Source: Amoebidium appalachense
Lineage: Eukaryota > Ichthyosporea
Assembly (NCBI GenBank): GCA_963693365.1
Contig: CAVNZM010000013.1
Coordinates: forward strand, 2,976,001-3,040,000
DNA length: 64,000 nucleotides
Reading direction: 5' to 3'
The position numbers and the translations under genes are program-made. Each line of letters starts with the position of its first letter. Position 1 is the stretch's first letter. Positions 47,684 through 62,612 of the stretch are shown piece by piece. The notes below the pieces were generated by a model. It was not told the DNA's origin. It ran no database searches and saw nothing but the letters and a program-made list of their open reading frames with translations.

Positions 47684-48497
47684 TTACGGGAAACTCGGGA
47701 AACCCGGTATACCAGGAGGCCAGGAAGGTCCGGTAGGGGGCCAGGGGTTGGGGGTAGTAGCACACACGATTGACTGGCAGTCATAGTAGCATCCTGAGGG
47801 GGTAGTGCCTGTCTGTTCGATGTAGACACACACGGTTGCCTGCACACCCCAACCGCGGTGGGTTCGGGGGCAGACGAGAAGACAGCGGGTGGAGGAAAAG
47901 GTCTGACGGCGGTTGAGGTTGTGGTAGGCTGCAATGGCGGCAGGCTGGGATGTATGGAACAGGTTAGATGGTGGGGGGGAGAAAAAAAATGAAAAAAAGA
48001 AATATACCTACCCTTTTATTAATGAAGGTATTTCAAATAGTTTATGCAGCGGACATTCATGGGCAACTCCTCCCCCCCCCCCCCCCCCCCCCCATCCTTC
48101 TCCACACCCACCCACCCACACCCACACACAAACACGCGCACAGAAACTAAGCTAATGCCTTAAAAACATCACAGGCCTAAAATAAGAGAGGGTGGGGAGG
48201 GGGATCGGGGGGGGGAGGGGGCGGGGAGGGGAGGGGAGGGAGAGAGGGGGAGGGGGGGAATGTTGTCGAATGCCGTGAAAAAGAAGGTCTGGCCCAGGAA
48301 TTACTTCAAAAAGAATTAACGCGAACGGAACCTACACTTGCACGGTACACAGAGTGTATGCAGTGTATACTCACGTTAGAGTCATCTGCGGCAGGCACAC
48401 CAGTACTGCGGGCACAGACGGCCACCACGAGAAGAAGCAGAAGCAACCCCACAGCACACAGCCCACGGCCCCGCCCCTCCTTGCGCAAGCAGCCCAT
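47684..48497 (-). CDS. Small secreted cysteine-rich protein, paralogue C
   Basis: Exons 48497-48375 and 47944-47684, phase 0 through a strong aac/gtgagt donor, 127 residues. Signal peptide MGCLRKEGRG with core LCAVGLLLLLLVVAVCAR. Mature part begins PAAIAAYHNLNRRQTF and carries CLLVC, a single Cys, GCYYDC and Cys as in A. Its C-terminus is longer and proline-rich (PNPWPPTGPSWPPGIPG). The branch and acceptor region reads ctaacctgttccatacatcccag. It is the best preserved model of the three. Confidence 0.82.
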
Positions 48498-48590
48498 GGT
48501 GACAGGATGTCAGTTTTTGACTTTGACTGGGTGATGGAAGGGAAATAACTTGAAACGGAACACGGACGCTTGTGCGTTGGTTTCGTGAAA

Positions 48591-48613
48591 AACAACAGCT
48601 CGCGACTGTTGTT
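48591..48613 (-). promoter_or_regulatory. Conserved inverted repeat upstream of paralogue C
   Basis: AACAACAG-CTCGCGA-CTGTTGTT, 94 bases upstream of the ATG; same arms and spacing as in paralogue B. Confidence 0.5.
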
Positions 48614-49552
48614 GTGTAAGTGTGCGTGTGAGGGGCTTTATGTACTTTGAGTTCTTGACCTTCATCTGGCCCACAGATTGCAACGCTTAAATTTATTTAT
48701 AAATCAGATTTAGTAGATCACAAGTGATTCGCTGGGGCAAAATCCCTGATGTGAGGACCTCGTATATTGACACCCGTTCCCCAGGGTTGCTTTCCGTCGG
48801 CTGTTTACCTGTCACAATTGCGTGCCCACGTGGTAGAATCGATATCTGCGCAGGAGATGGCATACAGATGGCCGATCATATTGAATAGATATCCGATGAT
48901 AATTGAATTCGAATCACTTCATCACTATCAAAAGGTGACAATCTCCTCTACTTCTCCAACTGTTAACGTGTCTTTACATCCTTCACAATTTACGGAATTG
49001 AGAAAGAAAGAAGAAAGGAGACGAGCAAAAGCACATAGCATTGCGAGAAAGAGAATATATTGTAGGACAGATCGAGGGCCTCTTCAAGCCCGGTTAAGGG
49101 GCCCATGGCTAAAGAGAGCATCGAGAGATAGTGTGTGTCTGCGTTCGTGTGTGGAAGGTCAGTGCGGGAACGAGAAAGAGAAATAAAAGAGATCTCCCTC
49201 GTTGCTGTGAGTGTACGTGAGAAAGACAAAAAGAAGGACCGGAAAGAGAGGGAAAGGACGCTGGCAAGAGAGGAGAGAAGGTGTGAGAGATCGAGCTCTT
49301 CCTTAGAGCTGGAACAGCTGGAGATCGGGGAGGAATCGGGGGAGAAAGGGGGGAAAGGGCGCGCCGGCGGTGGCGGCGGCGGCGCGGGGGGGGGGGGGGG
49401 GGGGGGGGGAGGGGGTGGAGAGCTTGGAACTGGGGTGGGAGAGAGATAATCTTCAGAGGGAGGGGAGGATTTTCCGGGGGTGAGCGAAGGAAAGAGGGAC
49501 GGGGGCAGACATAAGTGCAGGTATGTCTCGGAGGGGGGTGGGGATAGAGGGG

Positions 49553-49673
<121 letters not shown>

Positions 49674-50687
49674 GCCGAACGGCCTAGGGGTGTGTGTGTG
49701 TGTGTGTGTGTGTTGGGGGGGGGGGGGGGGGGGGGGGGAGGGTACTGTAGGGGGGAGGGAGAGCAATAGAGCCTCAGGGTTGGTGGGGGGAGATAATCTG
49801 AGCTCGTGGGTGAAAGAGGAACACAGAGAAAGGGTCTTGGGGGGGGGGGGGGGGGGGGGGGGGAGAGAGAGAGAGAGACATAGCTAGGGAGGCTAGGGAG
49901 AGAGGGAGGGAGGGAGGGAGGGAGGGAGGGAGTAAGGGCAGAAATAGAGGAGAGAGGGAGGCAAAAAGGGACGGAGGAATGGAACAAGAGGGATATAGGG
50001 GGAGAGGTCGAGCACTGGGGCCAGAAAGTGAGAGGGAGAAAAGGCAGACTGAATGGTGAAAGAAATTTCTTGATCAACCGTGACATGTATATGGGAGGAT
50101 TCGAAAGAGACTGGGGCCAGGCGCCCGATTCTTTTTAGTGAGAGCTACAACACGGCCCACACGCAAACATATCAGCATTAATATGCTCCTCTTAACCCTT
50201 ATTGCGGAAACTTTCGTACTGTTCATGGACGCGTTGTACGAGTGGTTGTGATCGTACGTACATGGGCCGGTGGGCGGTGGCGTGTTTTGCAACAAATGTA
50301 CGCGAAAACGGAGTGAATTCTTTGAGTTGCTAGATTCACCAATCAATCGCAGGTAAATCAATAACTAAAATAAGATTTTGTAAGCTTGTTCCTATTGGTT
50401 TAACGACAAAATAAGCCCCTGCACTGGCAGGCTGCACCAAGAACTAGACTCGCCAAGCACGCGTGGCGCACCTCACAGTCATTACCAACTCATGCGGCCA
50501 ATAAATTTCGCGCTCACAACACACATATATACATGTTGGCAAGCAACATTACGACACCATATGGGCTGTGTTATGAGAGTTGGTTGATGTGTGCGTGTTT
50601 GTGTACATGTATGTGTACATGTGTACGTGTGTGCGTGTGCGTTCTTCAAATGTGTGCGTGCACCAGTGTTCCTATTTGTGACACCTG

Positions 50688-50785
<98 letters not shown>

Positions 50786-51713
50786 CGTTTGTGTGTGTGT
50801 GTGTGGGCGTGTGTGGGCGTGCGTGCTTGCGCGTGTTTGTGAGTTTGTGCGTGCATGCGTGTGTTTTTTTCCCTCAACTGCAAGCTTGTGTGCATGAATG
50901 CAGTGCCTGTGTGTGTGTGTGTGGAGGGGGGGGGGGGGGGGGGGGAGGGCATGTGGCACTGTGCACGTGGGAGTGCGTGCGTATGTGTGTATGCACGTGC
51001 ATGTGTCCTTTGTGCGTGTGTGTGTTCACGTGCCAGCGTGTTTGTGCGTGTGTGGTTGTCTGTGTGAATGCGTGTGCCTGCGTGTTTCTAGGCATGTGTG
51101 TGTGCGCGTGCGGCTTTGTCTGTTACTGTGTCTGTATGTGTGTGTATGTGTGTGTGTGTAGTGCTTGTGCGGGTGTGTGTTTGTCTGCGCACGCTTTATT
51201 TGTGTGTGCGAATGCGCATATAGTGTGTGTGTGTGTGCCCGTGTGTCTACACACGTGTGTGTATATCTGTGTGCCGCACTATATCACTAAGTTAATATGT
51301 ATGTTGATCTGAGCCTCAGCTGCTCGTGTGCTTGTGTGTGTGTTTGCGTGTTTGCCTGTACCAGGTCCGTGACATTTCCGGTAGATCTCCAGCTGTTGGC
51401 AATGCATGCAGGCACGCGTGCCTGCGACACACAAACACGCACAAATAGTCGAAGGGAGGTGGGTGGGCGGGTAGGTGGCCAAGGGGGGGGGGGGGGGGAG
51501 GGGGGGGGAGGGGGGTTGGGGGGTTGGGTGGGGAGAGAGAGAGAAAGAGAGATAGGGAGGGAGAGAGAGAGCTGGAGAGATGCATAAATACAGACAGACA
51601 GCCGGAGAGCCTCGGAGCTCGACGGAGAGAGAGAGAGAGGAGAGAGAGGGGGGGGGGGAGGGAGGGGGGAAGAGAGAGAGGGCGGGAGACGGGGGAGGGG
51701 GGGGGAGAGCGAG

Positions 51714-51959
<246 letters not shown>

Positions 51960-51975
51960 CAGAGAGAGAGAGAAA

Positions 51976-52047
<72 letters not shown>

Positions 52048-52198
52048 CAGAAGAAAGGCTTGATTATTTTTCTTGTTCTGTTTTCATTTTTTCATTTTTT
52101 CTTTCCTTCTTAGTTCTTTCTTTCTTCCTTTCTTCATTAATCTTTCTTTTCTTTATCCTTCTTCTTATTCTTCTTCTTCTCCTCCTTCTTTTTTTTTT

Positions 52199-52239
<41 letters not shown>

Positions 52240-52528
52240 GGGACGGGTGGGGAGGGGGGGAGGCAGAGAGGGATGAAGCGGCTCGTCCCGGCCGATAATG
52301 ATCTCAGCAGAACAATGCCGCTTCATAGCAATACTATGCGCATGCACTGTGTGTTAAACTTTCTCCGGAGTGCCTGTTTTATTGCGTGGGTGCATGTGTG
52401 CATGCATGAGTACGTGTGTGCTCTTGTTGTGTTGTGTGTATATACATGCATGTGCATGTGCATTTGTGTGTTGTTGTGTGTGTGCAAGTGTGTAAGTGCG
52501 AATGTGTGCGCATGTGCATGACCTTGTG

Positions 52529-52602
<74 letters not shown>

Positions 52603-52636
52603 CGTGTGTGCGTGCGTGTGTGTATGTGTTTGTGTG

Positions 52637-52677
<41 letters not shown>

Positions 52678-52727
52678 TGTGTCTGATGATATGTGCGTGT
52701 GTGGGCGAGCTACTGAGTGTGTCTACA

Positions 52728-52761
<34 letters not shown>

Positions 52762-52954
52762 CTGTGTGTGTGCGTGTTCAACGGGTGCATGCGTGCGTGC
52801 GTGCGTGCATGTGTGCGTGTGTGCGTGGTTTTTTCTGTGTGCGTATGCCAATGTGTGCATGTGCGTCTGTGCGCGCGCGCGTGTGTGTGTGTGTGACACT
52901 GCTGACGGTGTATGTGTTTGTGTGCGTCACGGTGTGTGTGCGTGCGCCATGGTG

Positions 52955-53041
<87 letters not shown>

Positions 53042-54385
53042 GTTGTACATATGTGCGTGTTTGTCTGCGTTTGTGTGTGTGTATATGCATGCGTGCTTGC
53101 GTTCGTGCGTGCGTGTGTGTTTGTGTGTGTGTGTGTGGTCCGGTTAGGGTGCGTGTGCGTGTGGCGTGTGTGCTTGAGCAATATCGTGTGTACGCGCATG
53201 CCATCCCGGCCAGCCCCATAAACGAGCGAGAAACCACGTGTCTGATACATGACCACAAGTTGAAGTACACCCCTCACACTATTGTAAGATTGTTCACGCG
53301 TTTTATTAAGACCATCACCAGAACTTTAATTTTGCCCCTCAGAAAGTCCATAAACCATTACTAGTACTAATAAGTATTAGTAGCTAATTCAACTAAGTTT
53401 GGGTGTGCGCCAGCGCACTAGCTGTGCGCACCGGCATCTAATCAGGGTTGGGCTGGGATTACAGGCCCTAGGCCTGAGCACTGGTCGGGGCTCGATATTG
53501 CACTGCAAGAGAGCTGCAGATAGGTTCTTGAACAGAAATATTGAAAAAATATTTTACGCTAAACACCTAATACGAAAGCTGTTACGACGGCACCCCAACC
53601 TTATTCGTATCGGGGTCCCTCGTTAATCGTAATTACGACGATTTTCTTTCGTAATCCCTACCCTGCATCTAATATGCCGTGATTGGATCTGACAGGCTTG
53701 TAATTCGGATCCCCCATACCCCTTACCTAAGATTTGGGGTCTTTTTTGGAAGTGATTCTTTTTTTTGATTGATGGGTGTCGTTTTTCCGCGATTCCGGAA
53801 TACCAAGTTTGCACACAAGTTACAGCGCCACCACCAAATTTTTAAACTCTAGTCTGTAAAATAAAGCTATTAAACCAAATGTTAATAAATAATGAATAAG
53901 TTTTTCTAGATGTTTCTGCATTGACAAGGTTTAAGTTTGCAAGCCACAAGAAATATCACCAACGCATCAAAAGAAAAAAAACAAAAAAAAACACGCACCA
54001 CAAGGTGGGTCACAACAAGAAAGTTTGGAGAGACTATTTCAGAATATGCAACCAATCGTCTTGTGAAACATAATACGTCAATATGTCAGTCATGATATTG
54101 CCTGATATTGTCTTCTCGTTAAAAATAATGTCTGTTCAATCACCGTTTACTCCCCATTTATTATAGCTGTAAATATTTGAATCTGCTTGTTTATATTACT
54201 TGGGTCGCCGGTGAGCCAAAACCGAGCCCCGAGGCTCCGGGGACTGGGGAGCCGCTGCGCTTGAGACTGAGAGTCGGCGTTTCTTCACGTTACACTCGTT
54301 TCTCTCGGTTTTCCCGTTACGCTTCCCATACTTGACACCTCACTCAACCAAACACACACGGTATCAACACATAAAACTCTTAAAG

Positions 54386-56333
54386 ATGTCTTTACTACAG
54401 GAAAGCCCAACTAGCAGCCTTCTTGCACCCGCTATTCTTGAGCAGCTGCAAAAGCCTGGACTCACGGGCGCGTTTGAAACCATTCATAGCGGGATTCCCA
54501 TTTCTCCCAACCTGCTAATTCCACGATACATCTACGAGGGCAAGGGTGGGGAGGAAAATAGGCTGCCAAACAACGGGTTGTGGGCATTTCTTGCTAGAGA
54601 GCCAAATGGAGATTTCTTTCCCGCTGTTTTCTTCGGTCAGGTTCTGCTTACACGCACACCAAACGGCACTATCACATACACATGCAAACTGCACGAACCC
54701 ACAACATCTTGATGGTCCAGCAAGCTCACACTGAGTCATGGGGAAAAGATGATGCCCGTTAAACTGGGCAAAGACATATACCCTGTAGCTTTTTCTGTCT
54801 CTGAAAATGGCACGGCACAAACAGCAGCAACACTCTCAGTTTTAGACACACACACAGACACGAGCGCTAGCCGACAAGCGCAAACACACACACACACGCC
54901 TGAACGGGCAAGCCCGGGAAGATATTATGGGCTCTATTAGCATCGCCCCGAAAAAGAGTGCTCGGAAAAAGCAGCCGGCCAAGCGTTCTCTACCATACAC
55001 AGTTAGATCACTTCCATCAATTTTTAAAGCGTGTCTGCACCAACCCCAACAGTGCATCCGTGCCAAGCACTGCAACCGAATACTGTCAGTGCCCCTCCGA
55101 AGATTCCGACGAGCGAAATTCGGCTACCACTGGTGATGACATGCAGAGGGAGCAAAGTGGCGGTCACGCATCGATGAAAGCGACACACGCAGAAAACAGT
55201 GACACAGCTGAACAGGTAAGCGAGGGACAAGCCAACACTGTGCATATGGGTGTCCGTCCGGATACAGAGTGCCCCGACCTACCAACCGAGATTGATGTGA
55301 AACCGAATATCCAGGAACTCGAGAAAAAGGGAACGGGGGTATCCTTCCCACCAAACATGCACACCACCATACTCGAACAGTGCGTTTTCAAACGAACAAG
55401 AAGTGGTTGCGGCCAAGCAGCAGGCCCTCCATGGCGTGTATAGTCTATTTCACGGTTGGGAGGAGAGCAAGCGTCTGAGGGATGCGGACCAACGAACAAT
55501 TGAACTCCAAGCGGAAGAGCTAAGAAAGCTGCGAAACGAGCTGGACGAAACGAAGCAAAGGGAAGAGACACTAAGGATGGAGAACGAGAAACAGAAGGAG
55601 AGTGAAAAAGAGAGGGAGAGAAAGGAAGAGGAGGGGAGAGAAAGAGAGAGGGAGTATGAAAATGCGCTGAGGGTGTTACAAGTAGAAAACGAGCAACTGA
55701 TACGTGCCGCCGAAGAAGCGCGAGCAACGACTGTTACGGAGGCTGGGACCCCGGGAACGATAAATGACCAGAATGCACATGTTGCACCGCAAAAGAGAAA
55801 TTCGAGTTTGGAAGCAGGGGTGGAAACCTTGCTGGGGGTGGTGGAAAGGGAAGAGATGCAAGAGATGCGAAGGAAGTTGGAGAGGAAAATGGACCAAAAG
55901 GAGAAGGAAATTGCCACGCTCCAAGAGTCTCCTGGAAAAAGAAAAAAAAAAACAGCGAATCACACGACAGAAATTTCCAGAAAGCAAGGGCACATTGCGA
56001 TCAACTGAAACTGCGGGTGAGAGAGTTGAAACAAGCCACCCAGGGGAAAAACGAAACGGTGGCACGGGAAGGAGTGAGCGAGAAACTCAAGGAACTGGAG
56101 TTACTTCACAACACAGTGACAGTGTTGAAGGAGAAAAACACGGCATTGCAAGGCGAATCTTCTTCTTTTAGATGCCAGTTGGCATGTTTAAACGAGGATT
56201 TCTCAAACTCACGCAAGCCTTTAGTCAGGCTGTGGGAGAGGTAGAAAAATTGCGTAGCGAAAATGGGATTTTGCGTGCGCGCGCTGCTAGGCTAACGGCC
56301 CCAAGGTTTGGGGAGCCAATGTGGGACAGGTGA
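54386..56333 (+). pseudogene. Intronless coiled-coil gene broken by a stop and several frameshifts
   Basis: Coding sequence can be followed for 1.95 kb without introns or microsatellites, but not in one frame. It starts MSLLQESPTSSLLAPAIL at 54386 and meets an in-frame TGA at 54710-54712. The same frame then stays open to TAG at 54938. A basic segment (APKKSARKKQPAKRS) continues in a second frame to about 55010, an acidic Ser/Thr-rich segment in a third to about 55340, and a long Glu/Lys/Arg coiled coil at 55380-55930 in the first again. Two shifts near the run of A at 55937 and near 55985 lead to KLKELELLHNTVTVLKEKN. A last shift near 56200 leads to VEKLRSENGILRARAARL and TGA at 56331. That is at least five frame changes plus one stop. 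I do not recognise the protein. A retrocopy, another decayed intronless gene or an old insertion of foreign DNA would fit, as would assembly errors in homopolymers. A gtgagt donor overlaps the end (56330). Confidence 0.62.
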
Positions 56334-57899
56334 GTGTTTGAAAAAAGCATAAAGCAATAAGATGGGATGCTGACATTCATGGTAGTGGGTGAGTAGATGG
56401 TTGTGAATGTGCAGACATCTGGTTGCGTGAATTTGTGTTTGCGTGTGCCTATGTTGTTTTTATCTTTTTTTTGTTCTTCCTCTTTGGAGACTCTTTGGAG
56501 AAGAGGGTTACTCTTAGCCATGTCGTTGATAGTAGATGCCGGATGATATACTTTTCTTAGTGGTAAGAGTCCTTAATCATGATGTCGATCGTCCTTCTGG
56601 GCTCCTTTAACGTGCCACTGTGTAGTTGAGCTTACCAACAATAACAGTTACTGCAGCTATTGAGCAGGTCATTATCATTTTTTTGGGGGGGGGGTGTTAT
56701 AGGGTGTTTCATATATACCTGGTAAAGCTATTATGCACAGCTGTTCCAGCACGTATCTCGACTATTCAGGATACACAGAATTTTACAACTGTGAACTTAT
56801 TAGATCTCGAGAATCTATAAACGTGCATATACCAGCCCTGTGGCTACTTCATTAAAACGAAGCCAATGGGATGGCACATTGGTTTTCGCTTTAGCTATTG
56901 TACATAATTGCATCAGCACCAGTGCAGAATAACCAGAGCAACAGACGCAAAATTAAGTCATCTGTGTAATACAAGATCAAAAAGTTTATCTGTGCACATC
57001 CGTAACCTTGGGCTGACTGTGCGGCAAAAGAATATGCCACCACACGGATTATCCTACGTAGCTGCCACCTGCTTTGGGTACCAGAACGCACGATTGGCCT
57101 TCAATGTTAAATATTCCTATCTGCCTACATAAAGAGTTGTTGGTGAAAGTCTATGATTTGCTCATGGATGTGCAGAGGGGACAAAGTCCAGAAGGTTTGC
57201 AAAGGAAGGTCCGGTGAAGTCTCAAATTTGTTCGAGCGATGAGCTCGAGCGATGTGTAAGGGTTTAGCGTTGTCGGCAGAGTTTGCCCTCCTCGTGCGGA
57301 GGGTGCGTGATGTACCAATAGGAAACTGCGTTTTCTTATGCGCACACGTTTGATTGGGTTAGAAAGAGCAGTGCAAACACTTCGTAATAAAATAGTGCAA
57401 CGTGCGCAAAGCGCATAAACGCGTGACGCGTGATCCAAGGCCTCCTAAAGGTGAGCTATTTAGGAGGCCTTGGTGTCACACGAAGTCACAAGTTGTCTAG
57501 GGAACGGGAAGAACGGGCTTACAAGGTCTTACAAGGTTCACCTATCAGTATTTTTGCGTAACCCGGCCCCGTTACTCAGTTTATGCAGTTCGTTTTACAC
57601 ATAACATACATTTTCCCTGTATTCAGAAAAGACTTTTTGAAAGCATCTGTTGTTGTTGTTGTTGTTCTGTTGTTCTCTAATTGCTTCTAGCAGAAGATCG
57701 ATTTCGAGGAGGCCTTCACTCGGAGCTGAAGCACTTGGATGTCAGTCACCTTACAAACTGTGGCATCGAAGACAGATAATAACGAAAAACAGCCTATGCC
57801 TCTTGTATTTGCAAATCGCACCATTTACACATTAGCCTCCACACTACTGCCTATTCCAGGCCCAGGAGTGTGAACTAAGATCCTCACCACCTTAAAAAA
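56334..57899. other. Unique intergenic sequence
   Basis: No long repeats except (TTG)n at about 57647-57665. No supported exon. The palindromic stretch AGGCCTCCTAAAGGTGAGCTATTTAGGAGGCCT at 57439-57471 can form a hairpin with 11-base arms (AGGCCTCCTAA / TTAGGAGGCCT). The next gene starts at 57900. Confidence 0.5.
57439..57471. other. Inverted repeat with 11-base arms
   Basis: AGGCCTCCTAA and TTAGGAGGCCT flank 11 bases (AGGTGAGCTAT). There is no T-run after it and no gene ends nearby, so I do not call it a terminator. It could be a relic of a small fold-back element. Confidence 0.6.
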
Positions 57900-58396
57900 A
57901 TGGCACGAGAGGAAGATGTACCTCCGTACCATTTCCGGAGCTTGATGCAGGAAAGGTCTGCATCAGGTAAATGCACCTTTCTGCCATCGCATGCTTGGGA
58001 CAGGAGGCTGAAAGCGGGGGTGAAGGGAGGAGGGGGAGGGGGAAGGGGGAGGGTGGGGAGGGGGAGGGGGCAAGTAAACGACGTTGTGTCCGGTGGTGGT
58101 TTTAGTGCTGTTTTATGACAAGTGCGGAAGAGAGGGAGGCTGGTACTTGTATTCTGATTGGTGAGTAAAGTAACATCAGTGAACGCGCGTGCCCGCGCGC
58201 ACACACACACGCACCAACACCCACACATAGAGCAAACACACACTCACACCCACGTGCGCAAACAGACACACACTTACATACACCCACACACATGTGCGTG
58301 CACACACATACGCACACTTTCTCCTTAATACATGCACACACACGTGCACGCACGCACACACACACACACACACACATACACACATACACACACACA

Positions 58397-58434
<38 letters not shown>

Positions 58435-59060
58435 CGCACATGCACACACGCTCTGACACGCACACCCATGGGGGATCCATCAAAACTTGGAGGGAGAGAA
58501 GGGAGAGGGGGAGGGGGGAGGGGGGAGGGGGGGAAGGGGGAGCTGGGGTGAGCCACTGAAAGGGAGGGGGTCGCACACGCGTAAAAAAACATGTTATGAT
58601 GTGTTTGTTGTATTCACATCTGTAGTCCGAGTAACCTGTATTCTTTGATTATGTATGGTGGTGGTGGTTGGGGCAGGCGGGGCGGAACGGGAGGGCGGGC
58701 GGGCGGGCAGGCGGGCGCACGGGGGGGGGGAGAGGGGGGCTTGCAACTTCTTAATCTAAGGGATAAGAAGAATGGGGGTTTCTTCCAACCACTTGTAAGC
58801 GCAAGTGCAGAAATACAAAGGGAAAGGGAGCCGAGGAGGTATTCAGTTAAAGCTTGATGTTGATGGATCTAGTTGGGCTTTGGCTACCTCTTGCAAAGGG
58901 TGTGATGCAATGGCCTGATCTTTTGTAGACTGTGTGGAAGCCGTGGGGCGTTTAGCAAATGCAACCTTCAGATTTAAAGCGCTTGCAGACACTGCGTAGT
59001 AAAACAGGGAAAGGGGTAGTGGTGCTGGTGGTGCTGGTGCCTGCTGGTGGTGGTGGTGGT

Positions 59061-59104
<44 letters not shown>

Positions 59105-59499
59105 GAGGGGGGATGGTGGTGGGGAAGTGAGGGGCAGGGATTAACTTGCTTTTTGCTGTTTGGGGAGGGGAAGGGGAAGGGGGGGGGGGGGGGGGGAGGG
59201 GGGAGGGGGGGGGGGGATGGTAGTGCTCGCAACCTCCATGGTATACTAAGCCCACATCCACTTCATAGACTCGGTAAACATGTCATTGCCTATATATGTC
59301 ATTCAATGATCATGAGCAGTTTCATGATTTCTTCTTTTTCAAAACAAAAATAAAAATTAAATATTTTACCCTCCCACCGTTGTTAACGTTGTTGGTTGCA
59401 GGCAGGAAGACAAGCTACACGCTGAGCAGGGAGGGATCATGGGAGCCACAGTCACCATCACATTATGTGCCCACACACAGAGGTAACCCCCCCCCCCCC

Positions 59500-59585
<86 letters not shown>

Positions 59586-59604
59586 CCTCTCTCTCTCTCT
59601 CTCC

Positions 59605-59675
<71 letters not shown>

Positions 59676-60232
59676 CCCCCCCCCCCCCCATCACTCTGCG
59701 TTGTGTTGTATGTTATGAAGGTGTACTCTGTGCTCTATAACACATCCCCCCCCCCCCCCCCCTTTCCACCAGTCTATGCTCAATTGTGGTGCAGACTTTA
59801 TGTGTGTGTTCTTTTGTCGCATAATCTGCACTGCATTGTTGCTCGTGAATGTGTGCTTGGTACTCTGTACAGTATTCTTAATCCTCCCCCCCCCCCCCCT
59901 CCCCTCCCGCTTCCCCCCCTTTGCCCCCTGCTCTCACCCCCCCCCCCCCCCCCCCAGCCTCCCTCCCCACCCCCCTTTCTTCCCCTTGTTCAATCATGAG
60001 TTTCTGCACTTTTCCAATCACTTATGCATGCCCAAGTATTCATTACACACTTGCACGTTGTATTGACTGTGCACCACTTCTATACAAGTCGTTTCCTCTT
60101 TTCTTTTCTCCAGTATATTTTTCTGTTCCCCCTCCCTCCCCCCGTCCCCCCGTCCCTTCAATCTTGTACTCCCCCATGGTAGATTCGCGTGCGCACACAC
60201 CCACACCCACACCCACACCCACACACACACAT

Positions 60233-60301
<69 letters not shown>

Positions 60302-61022
60302 ACCCACTCACCCACCCACTTGTGCTTTTGACCTTCTTCCTATTACTCGGCTTCCCCACAAGAGCCTCTGATTGTTCTCCTACCCTTCTCACTAACCAAA
60401 TTTCCCAAATTTCCAAATGTCCCAACAGCACCCCCACCGGCCAGTTCCCTGGAACCTTCCATGGTCCACCGGTTCTCTTCCGCACCCCCCGAGCTCAACC
60501 ATTTAGATGACAGAGTTTACGTCCCACCTAGACAAACCCCCACGCACGATCGAAATTCGAGAGATTCCCGCAGTTTCGGAAAAGTTGAATACCAACATGA
60601 GCCCCAATCCGAAATCTCCTACTCCAGGGAGCAAAGATACACCTCCCTACCATCAAAGCCACTGATTCAGAGGGGGGTTTCCGATTACGGGTACGATCGT
60701 TCGTATCAACCTTTGGATTCGGGCCGGTTTTCAGAAACTCAACTCGATCGCGATCGCCCCGATACATCAGATCGGATCAGTTACAGGACCCCCCCAAGAA
60801 CCCCCACCTCCTACTCTGGGGTTTCGGATCGCGGCAGCTATGGGAGGCAAATTTCAGGACCACCATCGGTGTCCGATTACGAAAGTTTCAGGTCAGTGTC
60901 GGTGGGGATTTCCGAAATTTCCGGAGTTTCCAAGGATCGCGGACACAACAGCACACATGTGGGGTTTGCATCAAGTGTTCTGTCTGGTTCAATGGTAAAT
61001 CGCCAGCACTTTTTCCACAGGT

Positions 61023-61060
<38 letters not shown>

Positions 61061-62292
61061 TCCCCAGGTCCTTCCCTCCCACCGATCCCCCATCCACCCT
61101 TTTTCCCCTTCGTCCAAAGAGGGAAAACTTGCAGGGAAAGCAACTAACAGATCGGAGACTTCTACCACTGCCCGCCGACTTTACTCAAAGACAAACACAT
61201 GCACACAGGCATATAGCCCGTGTCCGCGTGCACACACACACGCACACATACACACACAAACGCGCGCACACACACTTGCACTCGCACACGCACGCGCACA
61301 CGCGTGCGCACATACACACACACATGCATACACATGCATACACATGCATACACACACACACCATCGCGCACACATAGGGCTGAAGGAGGGTGGGAGGGGG
61401 ATGCGGGAGGGGGAAAAAGGAAAATAGAGGGTATACACAATCACGTGTCCCACTGCACGTATCATGTCTGAATCTGTTGGAAAATGGAGCACGTTCGCTT
61501 TTCTTTCCCTTCCTTTCTCTCCTTCCTTCTCTCTTTATCTCCGCCTCTCGGCTATCACACCATCACCAACCCCCCCCCTCCCCCCCCCCCCCCCCCCCCC
61601 CCCCCCCGGCCCCACCGTATGTGCTCTCAAAATTCTACATTTTGTTGTCCGTCGTGAATGTACACTTCTTACTCTGTAACACGTTCTACCCCCCCCCCCC
61701 CTCCCCCCCCTTCCTCCCCCCACAACAAAAAAAGAACCCTTTCTCTTGGCCTCCCTTTCCCTTTTTTACTTCCTCCTCGCCGTCTACGTTGCATTAATTT
61801 TTGCTCCCTTTCCTCCCCCTTTTTTGTCCCTCTTTTCCCTCTTTTCCAATTCTTCCCTAACATGTTTATCTTCTTCTTACTTTCCACGTTTCTCTTGCAT
61901 TATTTCTCGTTTTTCTTACATTCCTTTTTTCACCATTCATTTTGAACCACAGGAGTCTGCCAGACATGGTAGATCAACATCCCTCACCCAACGACCAGCG
62001 GCATAAAATTCCAAACACATTCCAACCAGATGCATATCGATACGACGAAACGCGGAGACCGGAGGCGGGGGTCAGAGAGGTCAGGAGCTTGGGAGAGGCG
62101 GAGATGGGTGGGCCGGGGGGATATCCGAGAAGAACGTCCACTGGAAGGTAAGATATATAGTTGCGAAATTTTGAAAAGAGTTTTTTGTTTTTGGTGCATG
62201 AGTTTGTGTGTGTGTGCGTGTGTGGTGGTGGTGGTGGGGGGGGGGGGGGGGAGGGGAGGGGGAGGAGGGGGAAAATGGGGGAGGAGGAGGAG

Positions 62293-62376
<84 letters not shown>

Positions 62377-62581
62377 CCCCTCCCCCCCCCCCCCCCTTCC
62401 CTCCTCCCCCCTTCCCCCTCCCCCCTCCCCGCTCGCCCCCCTCCCCCTTCCGATGATGGGCTTTTCAATTGACATATTTGCTCGGAAGCTTCATCAGGAT
62501 TTCTGTCTTTTAAGCTTACTTCTTTCAGGTCGGTGCATGCAAGATTACCACCCTTTAAATGCATATACCCTCCCCCCCCCC

Positions 62582-62612
<31 letters not shown>

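Noticed and set aside
57439-57471. Intrinsic terminator
   Set aside because: A good hairpin but no T-tract, eukaryotic context and no gene end nearby.
61134-61260. Extra exon of the 57900 gene after cttgcag at 61133
   Set aside because: The frame is open but runs into CA repeat without a convincing donor; exons 60429-60891 and 61953-62147 already join in phase.
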